Numbered from the stretch's first letter, positions 1 to 4,700 are shown. The stretch is DNA of 6,481 nt from Bacteroidota bacterium (GCA_023433755.1 JAEYUA010000136.1:1-6481), one strand, 5' to 3'. Made by a program: numbers and translations. The notes: generated from the sequence alone by a model not told the origin.

Positions 1-42
1 TCACGACTCACGACTCACGATTCACGTCTCACGATTCATGAT
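1..42. repeat. TCACGAC heptamer tandem array
   Basis: Six consecutive 7-bp units are read directly: TCACGAC, TCACGAC, TCACGAT, TCACGTC, TCACGAT, TCATGAT. The array may continue left of the window. It ends 8 bases before the likely -7 box of the downstream membrane-protein gene. Two related units in opposite orientation (ATCGTGA, ATCGTGC) occur at 1137-1150, so this word is used more than once in the region. Function is unknown. Confidence 0.9.
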
Positions 43-49
43 ATTCCTG

Positions 50-57
50 TAGTTTTG
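50..57 (+). promoter_or_regulatory. Likely Bacteroidota -7 box for the 4-TM protein gene
   Basis: TAGTTTTG matches the Bacteroidota -7 consensus TAnnTTTG exactly and lies 22 bases before the ATG. No TTTG-like -33 element is present about 19 bases upstream, because that position is occupied by the heptamer array. The call therefore rests on the -7 box and its position alone. Confidence 0.45.
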
Positions 58-79
58 ACGAAATCAAAAACCAGCCAGC

Positions 80-550
80 ATGGATACCAGCTTGTATAGT
101 GCTATGCTCCACATGCATAGTGTAGGCCGATGGATCATTTTATTATTACTTGTTTTCGCAATCCTCAACAGCCTGATCGCCGGCAACCGGCCGTACATAC
201 GAACAGACAACAGGCTGGGCCTCATCCTCACCATTGTGGCGGACCTGATGCTGCTGCTGGGAATTTACCTGTGGTTTGTAGGTGGCAGAGGTTATAATCT
301 CATCGAAACTAATGGCATGTCGGCTGTAATGAAGGATCCGACCATGAGGTTTTTTGCTATTGAACACCTGGCAGGTATGCTGATCGCCATAGTGCTGATT
401 CATATCGGCAAAGCCCAGGGCAAAAAAGCGATTGGAGATAAGGCCAAGCACCGTAGAACCATGATCTTTTACCTGGTAGCCCTTTTAATTATCCTTGCCT
501 CCATTCCATGGCCTTTCCGTGAAATCGGTGCCGCCAGCGGATGGTACTAA
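80..550 (+). CDS. Four-helix membrane protein, cytochrome-b-like family of Bacteroidota
   Basis: 156 residues with four hydrophobic segments at about 17-34, 46-67, 91-110 and 127-143, so an integral inner-membrane protein. It resembles a small conserved Bacteroidota family often labelled cytochrome B or hypothetical membrane protein. Features recalled as typical of that family are LHMHSVGRW before helix 1, a GxYLWFxGG stretch after helix 2, AIEHLAGM in helix 3, DKAKHRR before helix 4 and a final SIPWPFRE. Histidines H11, H13, H96, H108 and H124 are candidate heme or metal ligands; H96 and H108 lie in helix 3, but no heme-binding motif is certain. The ATG at 80 follows a plausible -7 box. The gene converges with the metallophosphoesterase and shares its terminator. 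Function is unproven; an electron-transfer or respiratory-accessory role is only a guess from the family label. Confidence 0.85.
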   Translation: MDTSLYSAMLHMHSVGRWIILLLLVFAILNSLIAGNRPYIRTDNRLGLILTIVADLMLLLGIYLWFVGGRGYNLIETNGMSAVMKDPTMRFFAIEHLAGMLIAIVLIHIGKAQGKKAIGDKAKHRRTMIFYLVALLIILASIPWPFREIGAASGWY

Positions 551-563
551 AATAATTGCTAAT

Positions 564-590
564 AAAAAGCCTGGAATTTCCAGGCTTTTT
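564..590. terminator. Bidirectional intrinsic terminator between convergent genes
   Basis: A perfect 12-bp stem (564-575 with 579-590; arm AAAAAGCCTGGA) closes on a 3-nt loop. The stem ends in A-tract/T-tract, so it presents a U-run on both strands. It lies 14 bases after the membrane-protein stop and 19 bases beyond the metallophosphoesterase stop, so it probably ends both transcripts. Confidence 0.9.
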
Positions 591-593
591 TTA

Positions 594-621
594 GCCAAAG
601 GCCAAAGGCTATTGGCTATTG
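594..621. repeat. GCCAAAG/GCTATTG heptamer array overlapping a gene end
   Basis: Four 7-bp units are visible: GCCAAAG, GCCAAAG, GCTATTG, GCTATTG, followed by a partial GCC. The array starts at the terminator and runs into the 3' end of the minus-strand metallophosphoesterase gene, supplying its stop codon (609-611) and the codons of about its last four residues. It belongs to the same GCCAAT/GCTATT word group as the arrays in the ribosomal operon at 4547, 4701 and 5736. Confidence 0.8.
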
Positions 622-1127
622 GCCTCCCTGCTTCCCCTTCTTCCCAGCTCAATCACTTCACAATCCCGGATGTTTTTTCCATCAATCGCGAACCTGATGA
701 TGGTCCTGACCTGGTGCCATCCCTGGTTACCGGCGGCCCCGGGATTCATGTGAAGGCAATTGAGTTGCTGATCGTAGATTACCTTGAGAATATGGGAATG
801 CCCTGAGATAAAAAGTCCTGCGCCCGAGGACTGGATCTTTTGTTTGATGCCCGGGGCATAACGCTGGGGATAACCACCGATGTGCTGCATCAATACGGTA
901 ACTTCTTCACACTTCCAGACCAGCGTTTCAGGGTACATACTCCTGATATCATACCCGTCGATATTCCCATAAACACCCTGCAGCGGTTTAAGTTGTTTTA
1001 GCTTTTCAGCGATTTCAATGGTACCAAAATCACCGGCATGCCAGATCTCATCACAACCGGAAAAATATTCAAAAACCTTTTCATCAAGGAAATGATGCGT
1101 ATCCGATATCAGGCCTATGCGCGTCAT
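609..1127 (-). CDS. YfcE/MJ0936-family metallophosphoesterase
   Basis: 172 residues, a usual length for the small YfcE/MJ0936 group of calcineurin-like phosphoesterases, which hydrolyse phosphodiesters with two bound metals (often Mn). All core motifs are visible: DTH with D9 and H11, GD with D33, GN with N55, H82, and GHSH at 109-112 (H110, H112), followed by the NPGAAG turn at 128-133. The active site looks complete. No signal peptide or membrane segment is present, so it is probably cytosolic. Physiological substrate is unknown. The ATG at 1125-1127 begins directly before the first beta strand (TRIGLISDTH), so the start is well placed. The C-terminal tail after about residue 161 (GRRGSREANSQ) is not part of the fold; its end and the TAG stop are encoded by a heptamer repeat. 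The gene is divergent from hmgA across a repeat-filled 248-bp gap. No clear -7 box is seen upstream. Confidence 0.93.
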   Translation of the reverse strand: MTRIGLISDTHHFLDEKVFEYFSGCDEIWHAGDFGTIEIAEKLKQLKPLQGVYGNIDGYDIRSMYPETLVWKCEEVTVLMQHIGGYPQRYAPGIKQKIQSSGAGLFISGHSHILKVIYDQQLNCLHMNPGAAGNQGWHQVRTIIRFAIDGKNIRDCEVIELGRRGSREANSQ

Positions 1128-1136
1128 GGGACGAAG

Positions 1137-1319
1137 ATCGTGAATCGTGCCTTGCCAGCCGTAGCTTTAGCGAAAAGCTGTAGTCGGTAGTCTGTAGTCT
1201 GTAGTTAAAAGTTCAAAGCCAGAGGCCTTAAGTCCGTCCTGCTCTTCCGGCGTCCGACTTTGAACTTTTAACTTTGAACAGACTACTGACTACCGACTAC
1301 TAACTACTGACTACCAACT
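1137..1319. repeat. Inverted heptamer arrays forming a large potential stem-loop
   Basis: This covers most of the 248-bp gap between the divergent metallophosphoesterase and hmgA. It begins with two ATCGTG-type units (1137-1150) and a small hairpin (AGCTTT 1163-1168 with AAAGCT 1174-1179). Next come the units GTAGTCG, GTAGTCT, GTAGTCT, GTAGTTA (1180-1207). The 16-mer AGTTAAAAGTTCAAAG (1203-1218) is perfectly complementary to 1258-1273 across a 39-nt loop. The far arm continues with GACTACT, GACTACC, GACTACT, AACTACT, GACTACC (1281-1315), the complement of the left word. No ORF of note lies here. The same 16-mer recurs at 3550-3565. Confidence 0.85.
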
Positions 1320-1343
1320 CCCGCCTCACGTTCTCATTTTTTC

Positions 1344-1351
1344 TTAATTTG
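1344..1351 (+). promoter_or_regulatory. Weak candidate -7 box upstream of hmgA
   Basis: TTAATTTG differs at one position from TAnnTTTG and lies 24 bases before the hmgA ATG, directly after the repeat block. No convincing -33 TTTG is seen, so this is a weak call. Confidence 0.25.
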
Positions 1352-1375
1352 TGCCTCTCCTTAAACTATTGAACG

Positions 1376-2533
1376 ATGGCTTATTATCATAAACTCGGAT
1401 CCATTCCTCATAAACGTCATACACAATTCCGCAAGCCTGACGGCGGGCTGTATTCCGAACAATTATTTTCTACGGAAGGTTTTTCGAACGACTATTCTTT
1501 ATTATATCATATTCATCCGCCCACGCAGATCATTAAAACCGAAAAACCGGTGGAAGTTTCTCCAAAAATCGCCGAGGAGAAAATGCTCAGTCACCGCAGT
1601 TTTGAAGGTTTCAAAATAAAACCTGTTGCTGATTACCTGGAAAGCCGTGTGCCTGTGCTGGTGAACAATGATGTGCATATTGTACTGGCCGCGCCGCAGA
1701 AAAGCAGTACGGGATATTTTTATAAGAATACCGATGCAGATGAAATGCTTTTTGTGCATGAAGGAAGCGGGGTGCTCAAAACTATTTATGGCGACCTTCC
1801 TTTCTCTTATGGAGATTACCTGGTTATTCCACGTGGTACGATTTACCAGATCTATTTTAATGATGAGAACAACCGCCTGTTCATCGTGGAATCTTTCAGC
1901 CCCATCCGTTTTCCCAAAAGATACCTGAGCAGGTACGGGCAGTTGCTGGAGCATTCCCCCTTTTGCGAAAGGGATATCAGGGCCCCGGAAATGTTGCAGA
2001 CCTTTGATGAGAAAGGAGATTTTATCATCAGGGCCAAGAAAAAAGGTATCCTGTACAACCTGCATTATGGCAATCATCCTTTTGATGTGGTAGGATGGGA
2101 CGGATGCTGTTATCCATTTGCATTTTCCATCCACGATTTTGAGCCGATCACGGGCAGGGTTCACCAGCCGCCACCCGTGCACCAGACCTTCGAAGCACAC
2201 AATTTTGTGGTCTGCTCCTTTTGTCCGAGGTTATTTGATTATCATCCCCAGGCCATCCCTGCTCCCTATAATCACAGCAATATCGACAGCGATGAGGTGC
2301 TGTATTATGTTGACGGTGATTTTATGAGCCGCAAGAATGTAACGAGAGGCATGATCACCCTGCATCCCGCAGGTATTCCTCATGGGCCGCACCCGGGGGC
2401 TGTTGAAAAAAGTATTGGCGCCAAAGAAACCAAAGAGCTGGCGGTGATGGTGGATACCTTTCATCCGCTGATGCTCACCAAACAGGCGCTTGATATAGAA
2501 AATGAAAACTACGTGATGAGCTGGGCGGAATAA
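1376..2533 (+). CDS. hmgA: Homogentisate 1,2-dioxygenase
   Basis: 385 residues, a cytosolic double-cupin non-heme Fe(II) enzyme that opens the ring of homogentisate to maleylacetoacetate in tyrosine/phenylalanine catabolism. The N-terminal cupin is around residues 95-175 (DADEMLFVHEG at 120-130, YGDYLVIPRGT at 145-155). The C-terminal catalytic cupin follows VHQTFEAHNFVVC (268-280). Probable iron ligands are H300 and E307 (NHSNIDSDE, cupin motif 1) and H336 (PHGPH). The C-terminal LDIENENYVMSW matches the family end. In the human enzyme the His-Glu spacing is H335/E341; here the Glu is one residue later, with Asp306 at the equivalent offset. The protein is also shorter than the usual 430-450 residues, so it belongs to a compact bacterial subgroup, and exact substrate use is inferred. 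The ATG at 1376 starts the conserved YYHKLGSIPHKRHTQFR segment. No partner genes (hppD, maleylacetoacetate isomerase, fumarylacetoacetase) lie in the window, and no terminator follows. Confidence 0.9.
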   Translation: MAYYHKLGSIPHKRHTQFRKPDGGLYSEQLFSTEGFSNDYSLLYHIHPPTQIIKTEKPVEVSPKIAEEKMLSHRSFEGFKIKPVADYLESRVPVLVNNDVHIVLAAPQKSSTGYFYKNTDADEMLFVHEGSGVLKTIYGDLPFSYGDYLVIPRGTIYQIYFNDENNRLFIVESFSPIRFPKRYLSRYGQLLEHSPFCERDIRAPEMLQTFDEKGDFIIRAKKKGILYNLHYGNHPFDVVGWDGCCYPFAFSIHDFEPITGRVHQPPPVHQTFEAHNFVVCSFCPRLFDYHPQAIPAPYNHSNIDSDEVLYYVDGDFMSRKNVTRGMITLHPAGIPHGPHPGAVEKSIGAKETKELAVMVDTFHPLMLTKQALDIENENYVMSWAE

Positions 2534-2548
2534 AAATTGTTAAGACTA

Positions 2549-2579
2549 TTTGAATTAGCATTTCCTAATAATACATTTA
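2549..2579 (+). promoter_or_regulatory. Bacteroidota-type promoter of the lipoprotein gene
   Basis: TTTG at 2549-2552, a 19-bp spacer, then TACATTTA at 2572-2579, which matches TAnnTTTG at all but the last base. This is the best complete -33/-7 pair in the window. It starts 15 bases after the hmgA stop and predicts a transcript start near 2586, giving a leader of about 124 nt before the ATG at 2710. Confidence 0.6.
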
Positions 2580-2591
2580 CCCGACTTTCAT

Positions 2592-2687
2592 CCTGCGCAA
2601 TTGCTTCTGTGAGTGGAGGGTTTTCCCTTCGGAGGTAAAGAAGGCCCTGCGCATTATAAATTTTCAGCCGTAGGGGGTCTCTGCGGC
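2592..2687 (+). promoter_or_regulatory. Possible structured leader of the lipoprotein mRNA
   Basis: Within the predicted 124-nt leader two hairpins can be drawn: GGAGGG (2615-2620) with CCCTTC (2625-2630) on a TTTT loop, and GCCGTAG (2667-2673) with CTGCGGC (2681-2687) on a 7-nt loop. Each contains one G-U pair. The word CCTGCGCA is repeated at 2592-2599 and 2646-2653. No known riboswitch was recognised. A GGAGGT at 2631-2636 resembles a Shine-Dalgarno site, but no suitable start codon follows it. Confidence 0.3.
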
Positions 2688-2709
2688 AATAACCAAGCTA
2701 ACATTTCCA

Positions 2710-3348
2710 ATGAAACAGTTGTTATCCATCGCGATCGCATCGATCCTGCTCGTAAGTTGTGGACCCAAGATCTACACATCTTCCAATTTCTCAGCCGCTC
2801 TTGCCAAACACAAAACCGTTGCCATTCTGCCAGCGGAAGTGAATATGCAATTGCGCCCCAACCAAACCAAGAATACCACCCAGGCTCAACTGGATGAAAT
2901 GGCCATGAAAACCGGTTACGACATCCAGGAGAAAATGTATAGCTGGTTTTTGAGGAGAGGTGATAAATACAAGTACACTGTAAATTTCCAGGATGTAACA
3001 AGAACTAATTCCCTCCTGAAAGATGCGGGCATCACTTACCAGGATCTTAAATCCACGGACCGCGTGAAACTGGCTAAAATCCTGGGTGTGGATGCAGTTT
3101 TGCAGGATAGGGCAAGCATGGAAAAGCCTATGTCTGATGGTGCCGCCATTGCAGTGGGTTTACTCGTAGGCGCCTGGGGCAATACCAATAAGGTTGAGAC
3201 TACCATTAATATTCATGATGGAACGAGCGGAGACCTGCTCTGGAAATACGATTACGAAGCTTCCGGCTCAGTGGGTTCGTCTACCACCAACCTTGTAGAT
3301 GCCCTGATGAGGAATGCTTCTAAGAAGTTTCCTTATTCTGCGAAGTAA
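2710..3348 (+). CDS. Putative lipoprotein, GNA1162/DUF799- or CsgG-like fold
   Basis: 212 residues. A short type II signal peptide ends in the lipobox LVSC with Cys17 as the lipidated residue, so the mature protein is membrane-anchored. Residues after Cys17 (GPKIY) lack the acidic stretch of Bacteroidota surface-export signals, which suggests it faces the periplasm. KTVAILPAEV at 35-44 looks like the first beta strand of the TolB-N/CsgG/LpoB-like fold seen in GNA1162/DUF799 lipoproteins. A helix with GYDIQEKMYSWFLRR (69-83), LAKILGVDAVLQ (121-132), a glycine/alanine-rich segment (144-157) and ETTINIHDGTSGDLLWKYDYEASG (163-186) follow the same alternating pattern. This assignment is by pattern only and moderate. 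Precise function is unknown. The gene has its own promoter and leader, and is followed within 5 bases by a heptamer array and about 150 bp later by a terminator. Confidence 0.8.
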   Translation: MKQLLSIAIASILLVSCGPKIYTSSNFSAALAKHKTVAILPAEVNMQLRPNQTKNTTQAQLDEMAMKTGYDIQEKMYSWFLRRGDKYKYTVNFQDVTRTNSLLKDAGITYQDLKSTDRVKLAKILGVDAVLQDRASMEKPMSDGAAIAVGLLVGAWGNTNKVETTINIHDGTSGDLLWKYDYEASGSVGSSTTNLVDALMRNASKKFPYSAK

Positions 3349-3352
3349 GACA

Positions 3353-3483
3353 GTCAGAAGTCAGAAGTCAGTAGTCTGTAGTCTGTAGAGTCTTTTATTT
3401 CAGAAATAAATATTAACTATGAGCCGTAGAGGCCTCTCAACAAGTTGAGACTACCGACCACTGACTACAGACTACTGACTATC
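3353..3483. repeat. Inverted GTCTGTA/GACTACN heptamer arrays with central hairpin
   Basis: Left arm: GTCAGAA, GTCAGAA, GTCAGTA, GTCTGTA, GTCTGTA (3353-3387), beginning 4 bases after the lipoprotein stop. Right arm: GACTACC, GACCACT, GACTACA, GACTACT, GACTATC (3449-3483). The 15-mer GTCAGTAGTCTGTAG (3367-3381) is perfectly complementary to 3465-3479. Between the arms a hairpin TCTCAAC/GTTGAGA (3435-3441 with 3444-3450) forms. This fills the first third of the roughly 400-bp gap 3349-3747, which holds no gene I can support. Confidence 0.85.
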
Positions 3484-3495
3484 GACTTTGAATTT

Positions 3496-3525
3496 AAAAA
3501 GGAAGGACCCGGTCCTTCCTTTTTT
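3496..3525. terminator. Strong bidirectional intrinsic terminator
   Basis: AAAAAGGAAGGACC (3496-3509) pairs perfectly with GGTCCTTCCTTTTT (3511-3524), followed by one more T. It carries an A-tract on one side and a T-tract on the other, so it works on either strand. It probably ends the lipoprotein transcript about 150 bp after its stop, beyond the inverted repeat arrays. Confidence 0.88.
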
Positions 3526-3549
3526 ATTAAGCCAGGTAAAGCAGTTATG

Positions 3550-3679
3550 AGTTAAAAGTTCAAAGTCTTTTAAGTTCCAATTTCAAAAACTAAGAAAAGA
3601 GTTTGCCAGCATTACAGACTACAGACTACCGACTTCCGACTTCCGGCTACCGACTACCAACTTTCAACTTTGAACTCCA
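3550..3679. repeat. AGTTAAAAGTTCAAAG copy and GACTACC heptamer array
   Basis: The 16-mer AGTTAAAAGTTCAAAG at 3550-3565 is identical to 1203-1218. Nine heptamers follow at 3617-3679: GACTACA, GACTACC, GACTTCC, GACTTCC, GGCTACC, GACTACC, AACTTTC, AACTTTG, AACTCCA. AGTTCAAAG (3557-3565) is complementary to CTTTGAACT (3668-3676), so this too is an inverted pair, with an A/T-rich unrelated interior. The layout mirrors 1203-1319. It occupies the last third of the gap before the gene at 3748. Confidence 0.85.
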
Positions 3680-3747
3680 AACTAAAAAAGGTATGGCACG
3701 AAGTTTACCATGAATGATTTATATTCGGAATCACAAAATCACTTGCT

Positions 3748-4155
3748 ATGGTAAAAATCACAGACTTGAAAGAAGGCGATATTGTAAAGGTCATGGATTC
3801 GGGCGATGAAAGGATAGGGACCGTGGTGGAGATCAGCCGCGATGAGAACATGGCCAATATCAATAATGGTGTACAGGAATTCTGGTACAGCCCGGAGGAC
3901 ATCATTCCCATTCCCCTCACCGATGAGCAGTTGATCCATACCCTGGGTTTCGAAAAAGAAGACACTGCGGAAGGTACCAAGTATAAAAAGGGACCCTTCA
4001 GGGTGGTAGTGCATGATCCCGGCAATTATACCAGCCTTGATATCTGGTACCGGGAGGACAGGAGGCATTTCAATCACCCGCTTTACCTGCATGAACTACA
4101 GAATCATCACCTCGAAATGACCAAGGTGCAGCTTGAAAGAGCCCATTCGCACTAA
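3748..4155 (+). CDS. Conserved Bacteroidota protein of unknown function
   Basis: 135 residues, soluble, with no signal peptide or membrane segment. Residues 1-55 look like a small beta-barrel of KOW/SH3 type (LKEGDIVKVMDSGDERIGTVVEI, then a WYSPEDIIPIPL strand). The middle and end (LTDEQLIHTLGFEK at 57-70, FRVVVHDPGNYTSLDIWY at 84-101, YLHELQNHHLEMTKVQLE at 113-130) resemble short Bacteroidota chromosomal and phage proteins with an LTEEWLLKFGF...HQLQN pattern. That comparison is from memory and no function is known for them. The C-terminus is histidine-rich (HSH). The ATG at 3748 is the first in frame before the conserved part, and an upstream ATG at 3693 runs into a stop. TATATTCG at 3720-3727 is a one-mismatch -7 box but lacks a -33 partner. 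A terminator follows at 4191, so it appears to be transcribed on its own. Confidence 0.82.
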   Translation: MVKITDLKEGDIVKVMDSGDERIGTVVEISRDENMANINNGVQEFWYSPEDIIPIPLTDEQLIHTLGFEKEDTAEGTKYKKGPFRVVVHDPGNYTSLDIWYREDRRHFNHPLYLHELQNHHLEMTKVQLERAHSH

Positions 4156-4190
4156 AATTATTCTTAATAAAATGGGAAAATGCCCTTATA

Positions 4191-4223
4191 AGTCCTCGTA
4201 CAACGGGGATTTTTTCTTTTTTT
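4191..4223 (+). terminator. Intrinsic terminator before the ribosomal operon
   Basis: TCCTCGT (4193-4199) pairs with ACGGGGA (4203-4209) over an ACA loop, with one G-U pair. It is followed by T-rich sequence (TTTTTT C TTTTTTT) to 4223. It lies about 37 bases after the stop of the unknown gene and separates it from infA. Confidence 0.8.
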
Positions 4224-4236
4224 AGCTGATTACCCA

Positions 4237-4244
4237 TATCTTTG
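4237..4244 (+). promoter_or_regulatory. -7 box of the infA-rpmJ-rpsM-rpsK-rpsD promoter
   Basis: TATCTTTG matches TAnnTTTG exactly and predicts a start near 4251, about 68 nt before the infA ATG. The -33 position falls in the T-run of the preceding terminator and contains no clear TTTG, so a T-rich element may substitute. The call is supported by the terminator directly upstream, which means infA needs its own promoter. Confidence 0.6.
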
Positions 4245-4251
4245 CCCGCCC

Positions 4252-4309
4252 GGAAGAAAAAAGGTGAATCTGGAGATATTTTCAGCTTTACCGGTCGCCG
4301 GGGCCTTCC
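4252..4309 (+). promoter_or_regulatory. Possible folded leader of infA mRNA
   Basis: The leader can be drawn as a small three-way junction: closing stem GGAAG (4252-4256) with CTTCC (4305-4309), a hairpin CTGGA (4270-4274) with TTCAG (4281-4285), and a hairpin CCGG (4291-4294) with CCGG (4298-4301). The stems are short, so this is tentative. Confidence 0.22.
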
Positions 4310-4318
4310 AAATTCAGT

Positions 4319-4537
4319 ATGTCGAAACAGCCATTAATTAAACAGGACGGAACAATCATCGAAGCCCTGTCCAATGCAATGTTCAGGGTGAAGCTTGAAA
4401 ACGGACACGAAATTTTGGCTACGATCTCAGGAAAGATGCGGATGCACTACATACGGATTTTGCCGGGAGATAAAGTAGGTGTGGAAATGAGTCCCTATGA
4501 TCTCTCGAGAGGAAGGATCATTTTCAGGTATAAATAA
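4319..4537 (+). CDS. infA: Translation initiation factor IF-1
   Basis: 72 residues, exactly the length of E. coli IF-1. It is a single OB-fold protein that binds the 30S A site and helps IF-2 and IF-3 select the initiator tRNA. Conserved segments are GTIIEALSNAMFRVKLENGHEILA (11-34), the ISGKMRMHYIRILPGDKVGVEMSPYDLSRGRI core (36-67) and the basic end FRYK. The start is fixed by family length, and the leader carries no Shine-Dalgarno sequence. It is the first gene of the ribosomal cluster here; rpmJ follows after 46 bp that consist mostly of a heptamer array. Confidence 0.98.
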   Translation: MSKQPLIKQDGTIIEALSNAMFRVKLENGHEILATISGKMRMHYIRILPGDKVGVEMSPYDLSRGRIIFRYK

Positions 4538-4546
4538 TTTTAAACA

Positions 4547-4578
4547 GCCAATGGCCAATGGCCATTAGCCAATAGCTA
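4547..4578. repeat. GCCAATG heptamer array, left copy flanking rpmJ
   Basis: Units GCCAATG, GCCAATG, GCCATTA, GCCAATA, then GCTA. It lies between infA and rpmJ and stops 5 bases before the rpmJ ATG, so it covers the ribosome-loading region. It matches 4701-4732 at 31 of 32 bases. AATGGCCATT (4557-4566) is a perfect palindrome inside it. Confidence 0.92.
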
Positions 4579-4583
4579 TAATT

Positions 4584-4700
4584 ATGAAAGTTAGAGCATC
4601 CATCAAGAAAAGAAGCGCCGATTGCAAGATCGTGCGCCGTAAAGGGAGACTTTTCGTGATCAACATGAAGAATCCCCGCTTTAAGCAAAGACAAGGTTAA
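4584..4700 (+). CDS. rpmJ: 50S ribosomal protein L36 (bL36), degenerate zinc ribbon
   Basis: 38 residues, the exact family length; it begins MKVRASIKKR and ends KQRQG. L36 is the smallest large-subunit protein and binds 23S rRNA late in assembly. The zinc-binding set of the E. coli protein (C11, C14, C27, H33) is reduced here to C14 only: the other positions are S11, N27 and F33. This is therefore a zinc-independent form, which I recall as common in Bacteroidota. The ATG at 4584 is the only reasonable start. The TAA stop (4698-4700) is directly followed by a heptamer array, and a nearly identical array precedes the gene. It sits between infA and rpsM as in the usual order. Confidence 0.97.
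   Translation: MKVRASIKKRSADCKIVRRKGRLFVINMKNPRFKQRQG

Noticed and set aside
1..42. CRISPR array
   Set aside because: Units are 7 bp and contiguous, without spacers; CRISPR repeats are 23-50 bp separated by unique spacers, and no cas gene is present.
495..806. 103-codon plus-strand open frame overlapping the membrane-protein end
   Set aside because: It runs through a terminator and a repeat array and then antisense to the metallophosphoesterase; no protein features.
1180..1319. Insertion sequence or MITE with terminal inverted repeats
   Set aside because: Inverted arms exist, but there is no transposase and no clear target-site duplication, and the arms are tandem heptamers. Kept as a repeat rather than a mobile element.
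1502..2200. 232-codon open frame on the minus strand
   Set aside because: It is antisense to hmgA, shows no recognisable domain, and lies opposite a well-conserved enzyme.
2631..2636. GGAGGT as a Shine-Dalgarno site
   Set aside because: No start codon lies 5-10 bases downstream, and the other genes in the window do not use such sites.
2613..2897. 94-codon plus-strand open frame across the lipoprotein start
   Set aside because: It overlaps the lipoprotein signal peptide in another frame and needs a GTG start; the lipoprotein has a clear lipobox and is the real gene.
3720..3727. Firm promoter call for the gene at 3748
   Set aside because: TATATTCG is one base from the -7 consensus, but no TTTG lies about 19 bases upstream; mentioned only within the gene entry.
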